DNA from: Thermoplasmata archaeon
GTDB taxonomy: Archaea > Thermoplasmatota > Thermoplasmata > GCA-020350865
Direction: 5' to 3'
Length of the DNA stretch: 64,000 bases
Assembly (NCBI GenBank): GCA_020348445.1
Contig: CP070751.1
Coordinates: 2,712,750-2,776,749, forward strand
Shown here: piece after piece, positions 1-8,862 of the stretch
How positions within the stretch are numbered: the stretch's first letter is position 1
Layout: each line of letters opens with the position of its first letter
The notes under the pieces: model-generated
Databases searched by the model: none
What the model was told of the DNA's origin: nothing
The model's input: the letters and a program-made list of their open reading frames with translations, nothing else
Program-made: the position numbers and the translations under genes

Positions 1-2
1 GT

Positions 3-2153
3 GATCTTACGATTCTTGCCCCGAGAATAGACTACATAACAATCATGGATTCTCAAAATGGAAGTGGAGCGTGGGTCGGAGATATCACATACAATGAAGA
101 GGACAAAGATGTCTTTTGGGCAGCAGGTTACAACGACACAGCAGATTACGTCAAAGATGTAGAGGCAACATGGGAGAGCGACAATACAACAGTTGGAAAG
201 GTCACTTTGGGACCTGATGAATACACAGATTTCACGGCAGGGATAAAAGGAGGATACTGCAAGGTAACGGCAACCTTTGGCACCTTGTCAAATCTGACCG
301 GTAATTTATTTGTGATAAATGTCAATACCCTACCTTCTGCAGAGGCCAAATATCACAACGGAACCGGTTTTTCAGGGGGTAATTTCACATTTTCAACTGA
401 TATTACATTGAGGGTCACAGGAAGAAAACAGAACATAATAACAATGAAATTGGAGGAAGATGGCACTATCGTAAAAGAAGTTGAAGTTACAAGGCATTCT
501 GGTAACCCTGATACAGGAGAGATTTCCCATGAAATGAGCGTTCAAAAGGTGTACAGGATCGTTCTTGTTTATAATGGACATAATGGGGGCTCAAATCCCA
601 TAATTGTAACATTTGAATTCTTGGAGAGAATATATTCTGTGCATTTGCTCTTCAACTCCCAGGATGGAGAAAATCAGGAAGCAATTTTGCCATTCAATGA
701 TGTCATACCATTGGTAGGAGTTGTCTTTTTCGATGCTTCTTTATCATCAGATTTTGAGGGATATTTAGACGACTATCAATGGAACTTTGGTGATGAATCT
801 ACAGGATCAGGAGAAACACTGGCCCATGCCTATGATGAAAATGACGAGTATACAGTGACCTTGACAGTTACAGACGATGAAGGTGGAACTGATTCAAGCA
901 CAATAACTGTACCAGTGGAAAACATTGACGACAACAATCAGGCAAATGCCATACCCAGTCAAAAAGGTGCCAAGGGATTTTTAAATGAAAGCGGTGAATG
1001 CGTTGTTATTCTACAGTGTCCTGCCGATCTCCTGATAAAGAATCCTGAAGGCAGGCAAATTGGATTTTTAGAGGGTCACCCAATAATGGAAATCGAAGGG
1101 GCATTTATTTCAATGAGGTACAGCGATATCGAGGTGTACTATATTCCATTGGATGAAAGATATACATTTGAAGTGAGAGGAACTGGAGTTGGCATTTATG
1201 ATTTAAGCGTGATTCGAGTAAGTGATGATATCGTTAGAAAATACGGTGTACTGGATGTGACATGTTCTGAAAATACTGTAGATATATATGTCTTCGATTT
1301 TAATGAAGAGCAAATATCAATCTCCACAAATGAGGACGATAAACTCTATTCTCTGGGGATCTCAACATCCATAGATGATCAACTGGATAATTTTATTTTG
1401 ACAGATATGAAATTAAAAGAGGATGCAACTCACATATATAGAATAAAAAACTGGGAAGTTCTAAGTTCAGGTAAACCTGTTACCCTATATATCGATGAGG
1501 ACGGCGATGGTACAATAGACGAGAGAATCGATCTAAAAACAGGACTTTCCGGTGATGAGGTCGATACATTAATTTTGAAGGAACCAGTTTCTGAGCCTTT
1601 CCCGCTTCTGTTGTTAATAATAGCTTGTTCCATTTTTGCCCTTGGAGCGGGAGGTCTTCTTACAGAGGTGGGAAAGGTGGCATTGCTCACATTGTTTTTA
1701 CCCCTGTATACTAGACTTAAGAAAGAGGAGCTGCTTGATCAACCCACAAGGTACAAGATCTACGGTTACGTACTTGGTAATCCCGGTGCCTATTTCCTGC
1801 TCATGAAAGAAGTGCTGGAACTGGGTAGCGGCCAGCTTGTCTATCACCTTAAGCAATTGGAGGAAGCAAAGTTGATATATTCAAGGGTTGACGGGGCAAA
1901 AAAACGCTTTTATCCTGCACATGTTCCAAAGTTAAAGGGTGGACTGCACCATTTAAGTGCAATAGAACAAAAAATATTTGGAATAATAAGGAACAACTCC
2001 GGTATTGGTCAGAAAAAAATAGCTTCTACAATGGGTATAAGCCGGCAGGTTGCAGGCTATCATCTTACACAGATGGCGAGAAAAGGTATGATAAACAAGG
2101 AGGTCGTCGGTAGAAGGAACAGGTACTATCCTTCAGAAGAATATGGCATTTAG
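3..2153 (+). CDS. Membrane-anchored PKD protein with two cytoplasmic winged-helix domains (5' partial)
   Basis: The frame is open back to the left edge of the window, so the gene begins upstream; the first ATG inside is at 45. Counting from that ATG, a PKD-like Ig domain (WNFGDES motif, aspartate-rich end) lies at about 226-290. It is followed by a second beta-rich region, one or two hydrophobic segments at about 518-555, and two winged-helix domains at about 567-625 and 637-698. The second has a clear helix-turn-helix (QKKIASTMGISRQVAGYHL). The expected topology is PKD outside and the DNA-binding domains in the cytoplasm, as in one-component membrane-bound regulators. That reading is inferred from the order of domains; the ligand is unknown. 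Tandem ArsR/MarR-like winged helices at the C-terminus of membrane proteins are common in archaea. Downstream is larB, on the same strand after a 145-bp gap. Confidence 0.85.
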   Translation, partial: DLTILAPRIDYITIMDSQNGSGAWVGDITYNEEDKDVFWAAGYNDTADYVKDVEATWESDNTTVGKVTLGPDEYTDFTAGIKGGYCKVTATFGTLSNLTGNLFVINVNTLPSAEAKYHNGTGFSGGNFTFSTDITLRVTGRKQNIITMKLEEDGTIVKEVEVTRHSGNPDTGEISHEMSVQKVYRIVLVYNGHNGGSNPIIVTFEFLERIYSVHLLFNSQDGENQEAILPFNDVIPLVGVVFFDASLSSDFEGYLDDYQWNFGDESTGSGETLAHAYDENDEYTVTLTVTDDEGGTDSSTITVPVENIDDNNQANAIPSQKGAKGFLNESGECVVILQCPADLLIKNPEGRQIGFLEGHPIMEIEGAFISMRYSDIEVYYIPLDERYTFEVRGTGVGIYDLSVIRVSDDIVRKYGVLDVTCSENTVDIYVFDFNEEQISISTNEDDKLYSLGISTSIDDQLDNFILTDMKLKEDATHIYRIKNWEVLSSGKPVTLYIDEDGDGTIDERIDLKTGLSGDEVDTLILKEPVSEPFPLLLLIIACSIFALGAGGLLTEVGKVALLTLFLPLYTRLKKEELLDQPTRYKIYGYVLGNPGAYFLLMKEVLELGSGQLVYHLKQLEEAKLIYSRVDGAKKRFYPAHVPKLKGGLHHLSAIEQKIFGIIRNNSGIGQKKIASTMGISRQVAGYHLTQMARKGMINKEVVGRRNRYYPSEEYGI

Positions 2154-2215
2154 ATCATTTCCTAATTGAAGCATTATAGGTACGAATTGTCCCTTCAAAT
2201 ACCCTTTTGATTCTA

Positions 2216-2257
2216 TTGACTATTTCATCTAAGGTGTAAGTAAAAATAAATAGTCAA
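2216..2257. promoter_or_regulatory. 10-bp perfect inverted repeat upstream of larB
   Basis: TTGACTATTT at 2216-2225 is the exact reverse complement of AAATAGTCAA at 2248-2257, with a 22-nt spacer. The right arm overlaps an A/T-rich stretch (AAAAATAAATA) that could be the TATA box of larB, so it may be an operator. A hairpin in the 3' end of the preceding mRNA is the alternative. Confidence 0.4.
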
Positions 2258-2298
2258 ATTGCTATGGGGCCGTAAGAAATGATAAAAAGGCCATTAAA

Positions 2299-2988
2299 AT
2301 GACGAGAAAAAGCACTAAGAACCACCATTCAGATATACTTAGGCAGTGCAGAACCAATATTCCCGAGGTTGTATTTGCCAGATTCAAGGATGATAAAGGC
2401 CTTGTTGATTCTACAAAATCCCTTTTGGATGCCAATGGGAGGGTGCTCGTTACAAAATGCACAAAAGACCAGGTTAGGTTGCTGAAAAAGAAGTTCGGAA
2501 CTAAAGTCGTAAAAGCTGATGAGATATCGGGCACAATAGCCATCTATAAGAAGAAATCCAGGCAAAAAAAAATTGGAACTGTGGTTGTGGTCTCTGCTGG
2601 AACCTCCGATTACTTTGTAGCTGAAGAGGCCAGTCTATCGGCTGAATTCTTTGGTTTACAGGTATATCGTCACTACGATTGTGGTGTTGCAGGAATACAC
2701 AGAGTTGAGGAAGCATTAAAGACCATCGATGAAAAAGAGGTGGATGTTATTATCGTAGTGGCTGGAATGGAAGGAGCCCTGCCATCAATTGTATCTGGGT
2801 TGGTAAAACAACCAATTATCGCTGTTCCAACTTCTGTAGGCTACGGTGCAAGCCTAGACGGTATCACAGCATTGCTTGCCATGCTCAACAGCTGCTCCCC
2901 TGGAGTTGTTGTCGTGAACATTGACAACGGTTTTGGAGCTGCGGCAAGTGCTTATAAAACTATTAAATGGATGAAGGGAAAGAGTTGA
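2299..2988 (+). CDS. larB: LarB, nickel-pincer cofactor biosynthesis carboxylase
   Basis: LarB carboxylates and hydrolyses nicotinic acid adenine dinucleotide to give pyridinium-3,5-biscarboxylic acid mononucleotide, the first step to the nickel pincer nucleotide cofactor of lactate racemase-type enzymes. The C-terminal half is a PurE-like domain. It shows the family signatures VSAGTSD at about 100, GIHR at about 132, VVAGMEGALPS near 158 and VVNIDNGFGA near 208, and the total of 229 aa is normal for LarB. The N-terminal 90 residues are the usual less conserved LarB extension. No larA, larC or larE lies in the window, so the partners must be elsewhere. No strong ribosome-binding site precedes the ATG. 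Confidence 0.92.
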   Translation: MTRKSTKNHHSDILRQCRTNIPEVVFARFKDDKGLVDSTKSLLDANGRVLVTKCTKDQVRLLKKKFGTKVVKADEISGTIAIYKKKSRQKKIGTVVVVSAGTSDYFVAEEASLSAEFFGLQVYRHYDCGVAGIHRVEEALKTIDEKEVDVIIVVAGMEGALPSIVSGLVKQPIIAVPTSVGYGASLDGITALLAMLNSCSPGVVVVNIDNGFGAAASAYKTIKWMKGKS

Positions 2989-2995
2989 TTTTTTT
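2989..2995 (+). terminator. Oligo-T terminator after larB
   Basis: Seven T residues follow the larB stop codon directly and a second short T-run comes a few bases later. Oligo-T tracts are the usual archaeal termination signal. The next gene points the other way. Confidence 0.45.
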
Positions 2996-3003
2996 CTGTT
3001 TTC

Positions 3004-6000
3004 CTACCAATCAACATCCCAGATGCAGTTGTCTGTAACGTGAATATACAATCCATATCCAGGCTCTATCTGGACGAGGTCATCAGGTGAATATGAACCT
3101 GGGTCCCACATCTTCCATGGATCTGATGCATCGCTTGCATTATAATACATAACCATGTCAATTGACCCAGGACCTGAAATGAACTCGAAAGCCTCGTTTG
3201 CACCTGTACCTGAGAACCTTGTGGTAAGAGAAGGATACCCCACAAGATTCCAGCCTGATCTAAGCTGAATTCCTGTAGTAGTGGGTGAAGGCACACTCCC
3301 AACCAAACTCAAAACATCATCCTGATACATGTAGATCCAGATACCCATTTTGCGATCGATGTTTTGCAGATCATTTCCAAATGGTTTACCTACTCTGTAA
3401 TGCTTCCATTGATCGGTGCCGTCGCTGGCATCGTACCATTGGACAGCACGATACTTACCATCAATATACTCCAGCACTTTTGTTATTGTAGTATCGCTCT
3501 GATTCATAGGAACTGATATCATATTCCAGCCTTTCTTCAATGGAATCTGAAATTGTATGCCATCCAAAACAACGATCACATTTCTACTAATATACATATC
3601 TGCAATTGTATATCCAAATCTCAAACCTTCTGTCGCAGATGCGTTGTGAGGTGTATAGTAGAATTTGCCACTGGTTTGATTCTCAATGTATTCTGTGACA
3701 ACAACCCACCTTACCCATCCATCAAAAGGAGTTACAAAAGGTGCTCCTATATGAGGTGTCCCAAAGGTGTCATTGACCCATAATAACGCGCTTGGAACAC
3801 CTATGTTGTCCACATCCACGACCCTGACATTCATGTACCAATTTACTGTGAGGCTGGACTGGGTATCGCCGAAATCGGTCTTGGCCTTGTCAAATGTTGT
3901 GTTCAAAGTCCAGGGGTGGGAATTTCCGGTTACATAAAAATCATCCACCAGAGGATTCGCAGAGGATATGGTACAGTTGTAGAAGCTGGGATTAGAGCCC
4001 GAATCGCAATGGACACTGGCCACATTGGAATCTATAATTTGGGTGCGGAATATGTTTGCATTGGAGTTCTGTGTAAAATTCATTCCTATCTCCGAATCTG
4101 TTATCACATTATTAGTAATAGTTGGATTGGAGGATCTGCAGGTGATACCATGATCATTATTAGTAAGAGTGTTTGCATCTCCAACTGTGGCATCAGAATT
4201 CCAAAGGTAAATACCATGGGTGTTGTCGTAAATTCGATTGTAATCTCCAATTTGAGCAAGATCTTTGTTTATGAGATAGACACCGTAATCATTCTCGTAT
4301 ATATCATTGTCCAAGACATAGACAGAACTTATATCGTCCTGTGTTATATATATTCCATAATTACATTTATAGACCCTATTTAAATCGACATACAGGCCGT
4401 TTGCACTGCCCAAATAAATGCCGTAAGTGTCCCAATTATCGGGTTTTGCAGTTATTTCATTTTGAGCAATAATTACGCCGGATGTCCACCATCCATATAC
4501 ACAATAGGAGCCATTGGCTCCCTGCTGGCCACTGGAGATGTTGATGCCTCCAACTCCGGTGGTAATATTGTTATTGTCGAGGATAATATCAGAAGAGGAT
4601 TGGATGTTCATCGTAGCTCCAGCAGCGTAACCAGGTTCTGCTCCCATAATTACATCTCCTCCATCTCCACCAACGATCAGATCGCTTTTTTCTATCCTTA
4701 TGTTGTTACAATCCAAGATATTTGCTGCCTCGCCTCCCCAGCCAGCCATAATACCTTGAGAGTGGTAATTGTTGCCACCCTTTCCACCTTTGATATCTGT
4801 TATGTCACAAACCATATCGTAAGCGTTTGTGCCATAAAATCCAGAACCGCCGGGTCCGGCCATAGCACCGGGACCGTAATTATCCCCTCCCCTTCCTCCA
4901 GTCAAATCGCAACCTTCAACAGAACCAGTGCTTTGGATGGAGTAAAGGGCATTACCACCCCTACCATTTAGACCCTCTCCGAGCATCATCACCCAATTGT
5001 CTCCGCCCTCACCACCAATTAGATCAGATCCAGTTATCGTGGCATTTGAATCCAATAAAGCCAAAGAATTTAGAACCACACCATGTCCTCCATTTCCAGA
5101 AGATGTCTCTGTGGCAAAAGGTGTATTATTTCCCCCGTCTCCACCAGTTGATGTGGATCTGGTAATAGTGACACTGTCTGATGCTGAAAGACTAATACCG
5201 TTGCCCCCATTGCCACCTGATGGGAAAGGAAATATCATCATAGTGCCTGTACCCGTGGTGTTTCCTCCCTTGCCACCTCTGATATTCGGATTCAGGGAAA
5301 TATCGCAAACGCAAGGATATCTGCAGTTATAAAGGGAAACGGCGCCGCCACCATCACCACTTGTCCAAACATTGTTTGGCATTCCTCCCCAATTTGCATG
5401 GTTGTCTCCACCGTCCCCGCCAAGTATGTTATCATTGTTATAGATGAGAACCTGACCGTTGTTATCATTGTCTGTTATGTTAATTGCGTCGCCGCCATCA
5501 CTGGCATTTCCGTCGAATAGGGCGTAGTTTTCTCCACCTCGCCCTCCTTTTATGATGTTATTATCACTGATTTCTATGGCATTTGCCATGTTCGGCACAG
5601 GAAACAAATAGATTCCCCCTCCGCCTTTGCCTGCAGTGCGATCGCTTCCTGTGTTGTTACCTCCGCGGCCCCCTAAAATCAGTTCATTGTTGATGATTCT
5701 GATGAATCCATCGTAATTGTCATCGTAGATTGCATAGCCGCCAGCTCCACCACCGAGGCCTGCATCATCACCACCAGAACCTCCAATAATTGTATTTTTT
5801 GAGATGGTCACGCCATTTGCAGGACCAAAGGGATTTTCAAGATATATCCCACCTCCTCCGTCTCCACCACCTGCTGAAGCATTCAGTCCATAAATGGTGT
5901 TATCGTCGATAAATGCATCAGAACTGTCAACTGAGATTGCGTATCCTTCATTTTCGTAAAAATCGTTTTTCACGATATTTGGTGATGGCATAATCGATAT

Positions 6001-6594
6001 GCCAGGTTCACCGAGACATCTGATTCCATTGGCAATATTGTATCTAAATGTGGAATTGGAGATCGTGACATCTCCATTGGTGCTGATGCGAAGCGAGTAC
6101 CCTGCAATACCAGCATATTCCACTGTGCAATAATCCATGGTGGCGTTACCTGGCTCATCTATGAAAATCCATTCCCAATCCCCTGGTACAGGAAGGGTTT
6201 CATTTGATGTGAACGTTATTGTGCTGGCAGGAGAACCCTTTGCTGTAAGATCACCAAAATTTATTAAGAAACCTGAATTGGCAAATCTCACTGTGCATCC
6301 CTGCTCTATTATAAGTTCATAGCTTCCATCGATGAAATATCCAGAATCGATTACATGTACCGGATCCGGTGTATTTTTCCAAACTACAACGCCATTTACT
6401 GTCCCGTCACCATCCTTGGGCCCGCCATCTTCCAACGATGTAGAGGAAAATGGATCATGCATTACATAGCCCTCTGCAGTGTCTATAATAATTGGAAACA
6501 CTATAATAAATCCACCGAAGACCATACTCAATGTCAGAACCAAGGAGCACACCTTTCTAATAACGTCTTTTCTACTATAATCCACACTTTTCAT
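3004..6594 (-). CDS. Secreted Gly-rich parallel beta-helix surface protein
   Basis: The N-terminus is a signal peptide (basic start, hydrophobic segment at about 14-40). After it comes a region of repeated right-handed beta-helix turns of the NosD/pectate-lyase type (xxxISxNxI patterns). The middle, about residues 240-690, carries many copies of a GGxGGDN/GGxGGEN loop, giving a strongly glycine-rich ladder. The C-terminal part has two copies of a GWNMISVP/GWNLVGYP module at about 1022 and 1113, a domain often seen at the end of archaeal and planctomycete surface proteins. No C-terminal membrane anchor is seen. The start has an ideal ribosome-binding site, GGAGGAATAGC, before the ATG. The role is probably cell-surface binding or polysaccharide interaction; the substrate is unknown. 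It is transcribed convergently with larB. Confidence 0.85.
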   Translation of the reverse strand: MKSVDYSRKDVIRKVCSLVLTLSMVFGGFIIVFPIIIDTAEGYVMHDPFSSTSLEDGGPKDGDGTVNGVVVWKNTPDPVHVIDSGYFIDGSYELIIEQGCTVRFANSGFLINFGDLTAKGSPASTITFTSNETLPVPGDWEWIFIDEPGNATMDYCTVEYAGIAGYSLRISTNGDVTISNSTFRYNIANGIRCLGEPGISIMPSPNIVKNDFYENEGYAISVDSSDAFIDDNTIYGLNASAGGGDGGGGIYLENPFGPANGVTISKNTIIGGSGGDDAGLGGGAGGYAIYDDNYDGFIRIINNELILGGRGGNNTGSDRTAGKGGGGIYLFPVPNMANAIEISDNNIIKGGRGGENYALFDGNASDGGDAINITDNDNNGQVLIYNNDNILGGDGGDNHANWGGMPNNVWTSGDGGGAVSLYNCRYPCVCDISLNPNIRGGKGGNTTGTGTMMIFPFPSGGNGGNGISLSASDSVTITRSTSTGGDGGNNTPFATETSSGNGGHGVVLNSLALLDSNATITGSDLIGGEGGDNWVMMLGEGLNGRGGNALYSIQSTGSVEGCDLTGGRGGDNYGPGAMAGPGGSGFYGTNAYDMVCDITDIKGGKGGNNYHSQGIMAGWGGEAANILDCNNIRIEKSDLIVGGDGGDVIMGAEPGYAAGATMNIQSSSDIILDNNNITTGVGGINISSGQQGANGSYCVYGWWTSGVIIAQNEITAKPDNWDTYGIYLGSANGLYVDLNRVYKCNYGIYITQDDISSVYVLDNDIYENDYGVYLINKDLAQIGDYNRIYDNTHGIYLWNSDATVGDANTLTNNDHGITCRSSNPTITNNVITDSEIGMNFTQNSNANIFRTQIIDSNVASVHCDSGSNPSFYNCTISSANPLVDDFYVTGNSHPWTLNTTFDKAKTDFGDTQSSLTVNWYMNVRVVDVDNIGVPSALLWVNDTFGTPHIGAPFVTPFDGWVRWVVVTEYIENQTSGKFYYTPHNASATEGLRFGYTIADMYISRNVIVVLDGIQFQIPLKKGWNMISVPMNQSDTTITKVLEYIDGKYRAVQWYDASDGTDQWKHYRVGKPFGNDLQNIDRKMGIWIYMYQDDVLSLVGSVPSPTTTGIQLRSGWNLVGYPSLTTRFSGTGANEAFEFISGPGSIDMVMYYNASDASDPWKMWDPGSYSPDDLVQIEPGYGLYIHVTDNCIWDVDW

Positions 6595-6835
6595 TGCTAT
6601 TCCTCCTTTAAAAACGCTGCTTTATCTTCTATTTGATTATGTTTAAGTCCTATTTAATTGTTTTAGAACATTTTTTGAATTTTAGTGATATGATATTGAC
6701 ACCCTTGTACAATGTTGATATATAATATACTTTTAACAAGGGAAATAATGTGGGTTTTGTTCCAATTCCTAAATCTTTATTTATCATGCCCAACCTTAAG
6801 GTGTAAAGAGATATTCCTTATTAAATGGTGAGCCA

Positions 6836-7318
6836 ATGAACATCTACATTACCATGACAGGTTTTTCAGACTGGGCAATTTTCAACAGTCTATGGGCCGT
6901 GGTGAGGTTGAGGCAATATATTCCCGATAGAATATATATTTTCACGACAAAGAAGAGAAGAAGGCAGGCTGAGCTTGCGAAAAGGAGATTCATTATATTA
7001 CTCAAGGAGTACGGTAAAAAGCCAAACATTGTGATCAGTGAGGTGCCTAAAGCAGATTTTGTGACATCGGGATGGCGCATCAACGATGTAGTAAAAAAAG
7101 AAAAATCACTGGGGAATAAAATAGCAATCGAAGTAACGCCTGGAAGGAAGGCCATGGTTGCGGGAGCCCTGGTTCCCAGCATCCAGGGTAAGGTTGATCA
7201 TGTGTTCTACCTCTATCTAGAGGATGTCGATTATGCGGACAACCTATTTTTACGAATTCCTCTGACTGTACAGCATTCCCATGATTTCATGGAGGAGATC
7301 AAGTTTGCGGGTAAGTAA
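6836..7318 (+). CDS. CARF-like Rossmann sensor protein (putative)
   Basis: This 160-aa protein has a Rossmann-like beta-alpha-beta start (NIYITMTGFSDWAIFNSL), a second strand (DRIYIFTT), and a late motif EVTPGRKAMVAGAL at about 97-110. The order and spacing recall CARF domains of the Csm6, Csx1 and Can2 type, whose second signature is usually TGGTKxM or TPGxKxM before an alanine-rich helix. CARF domains bind cyclic oligoadenylate or related nucleotides. The gene overlaps the downstream PIN-domain gene, so the pair is probably translated together. It is preceded by GGTGA a few bases before the ATG and by a TATA-like box near 6772. No cas gene lies in the window. The family assignment rests on motif reading only; a different Rossmann-fold nucleotide binder is possible. 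Confidence 0.55.
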   Translation: MNIYITMTGFSDWAIFNSLWAVVRLRQYIPDRIYIFTTKKRRRQAELAKRRFIILLKEYGKKPNIVISEVPKADFVTSGWRINDVVKKEKSLGNKIAIEVTPGRKAMVAGALVPSIQGKVDHVFYLYLEDVDYADNLFLRIPLTVQHSHDFMEEIKFAGK

Positions 7319-8399
7319 AGTAATTTCAAAAAAAGACCTCATGATCCTCTTCAATGAGATATACCTCTCAAAAAAGAGATGGTTTGATGTAAAATTTCCA
7401 TTTTATGATGTAAATCTTTTTAGCTGTGATATTGGAGCATATGAAATCAGAAATATAATTACCAGAAATGAGTTCGAGAAAGTAAAGCGTGAGCACAACC
7501 CTGAAAATGATTTTCTTCAAAACGATCTGCCGCGATTTTCTGATCTCAGGGACTGTTTTTTATCCTCCACCTTTCTGCCTTTTTCGAACTTCACAGCAGT
7601 GAAGGAGAGATTAATGGAACTTGCTAAGACGATAAAAAGCCCTGGGGGAAGGTCAAAACCTCTTTATTTGGCCTTGGATACCAATCTCGTTTACTTTAAG
7701 TTCTTTTCCAGATATTTTCCTTTGGATAGTACAGACGGTGATTTACGGGTGACAGCCGTAGATTTCAGGATCGCTTTAAGCGACATAGTGAGGGAGGAAA
7801 TCGACACAAATATCAAATACAAGTACAGATCCTCAAATCTCAAGAAGATGAGAGAGGCATTTGGCCATGCCCAGATTGTGGATGAGTTCATTAACGCAAG
7901 TGCCAGAAAAACAAGAATGGCAAAGAGCGCTCAGAACGAAATTAAGCTCCTTTTTGCCCAGTTGGAGGCTGAAAGGGCCGAATCCGGAAATTTCCCAAAG
8001 GACAAGGAGGAAAGGGATAGACTCATTGCAAAGTCATACTCAAACTTCGAGAAGGACAGAAACGGTGAAGTGTTGCTTCTCACCGCTGATGAGGATATGG
8101 CATATCATGCCAAGAATGCTGGTCTGCTTCAAGAGACCCTGATAATCCCGCATAACATAGGTTCTAAAGGGAAAATCGAGCCCATAAGTCTGGTGAACCT
8201 GATTTTCGACTGTGCCCTGACGTTTGGTGTTGTCAGATTAGGTGGTGTTGGGGTAACAATTTTCGGAGAGTGGAAAGGGAAAAGCTTCGATGATTACACA
8301 AGGGAACATTTGAAAATATGGCTCGAAAATGACAGTAGGATCAAGAAAGAATTTGAAAGGGATATAGGTATAGCAAATGCCATTGATGAAATCGGTTGA
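7305..8399 (+). CDS. PIN-domain ribonuclease paired with the CARF-like protein
   Basis: The frame is open from an ATG at 7281. I prefer the TTG at 7305 because GGAGGAG at 7291-7297 sits at the right distance from it, giving a 364-aa protein that overlaps the upstream gene by 14 nt. A PIN nuclease domain fills the middle: the first aspartate in LALDTN (about 125), an acidic pair in IVREEID (about 161-165) and the aspartates of TADEDMA (about 260-265) match the metal-binding set of active PIN RNases. The N-terminal 110 residues and the C-terminal 70 are not recognised. Translational coupling with the sensor-like gene suggests a two-subunit ligand-gated RNase. The activity and its ligand are inferred. 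Confidence 0.7.
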   Translation: MRVSKVISKKDLMILFNEIYLSKKRWFDVKFPFYDVNLFSCDIGAYEIRNIITRNEFEKVKREHNPENDFLQNDLPRFSDLRDCFLSSTFLPFSNFTAVKERLMELAKTIKSPGGRSKPLYLALDTNLVYFKFFSRYFPLDSTDGDLRVTAVDFRIALSDIVREEIDTNIKYKYRSSNLKKMREAFGHAQIVDEFINASARKTRMAKSAQNEIKLLFAQLEAERAESGNFPKDKEERDRLIAKSYSNFEKDRNGEVLLLTADEDMAYHAKNAGLLQETLIIPHNIGSKGKIEPISLVNLIFDCALTFGVVRLGGVGVTIFGEWKGKSFDDYTREHLKIWLENDSRIKKEFERDIGIANAIDEIG

Positions 8400-8531
8400 G
8401 AAATCACCGTTTTCAGACATTTTTTCCGATAAATAGGTATAATCAGCAACTTAACGTCCTAAGTAATGCGATAAGGTAAAATTAAGCGAAAATTTTATGA
8501 CGGTCCACTGTCTTACTCTATTTGGAATAGC

Positions 8532-8693
8532 ATGACACCAGAAGAGGGAGTAATGATACTGACAATAGGCATTATTCTTGTTATCGGTTTGTGGCTGACC
8601 ACGCTCACGTACCTGGTTCTTGCCAAAAAGGAGCTGAGAAAGGAGAAAGCGAAGACCAAGGAACCTGAAGAAAGCCAGAAAGAAGAACCATAA
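8532..8693 (+). CDS. Small single-span membrane protein (53 aa)
   Basis: A short ORF starts MTPEEGVMILTIG. It has one hydrophobic span at about 8-30 and a charged tail rich in Lys and Glu (KKELRKEKAKTKEPEE). The shape resembles CcmD-like or other tiny archaeal membrane proteins. Beyond the TAA stop the same frame continues with another acidic stretch (SDEEEETKTEE) before a TAG, as if the original protein was 12 residues longer. No ribosome-binding site is obvious; a TATA-like AATTTTATGA lies about 40 bp upstream. The function is unknown. Confidence 0.45.
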   Translation: MTPEEGVMILTIGIILVIGLWLTTLTYLVLAKKELRKEKAKTKEPEESQKEEP

Positions 8694-8862
8694 TCCGATG
8701 AAGAGGAAGAAACCAAAACCGAAGAATAGGAAACCTGAAAAAGCCAATCAGACGAGCAATGCAGGGCAATGGATGCAGGAGAATGCCTAAATAAGAAAAA
8801 ATGTATTGACTACCTTATTTTTCCCTGTTTAGGGTAAGTTATCTTAATTTTTTACAAATAAC

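Noticed and set aside
4462-5332. Open frames on the plus strand within the beta-helix gene
   Set aside because: Shadows of the Gly-rich minus-strand gene; low-complexity Pro/Ser content and no family likeness.
8698-8790. A 30-aa Lys/Arg-rich frame just after the small membrane protein
   Set aside because: It has no ribosome-binding site of its own and overlaps the acidic extension; kept as noise.
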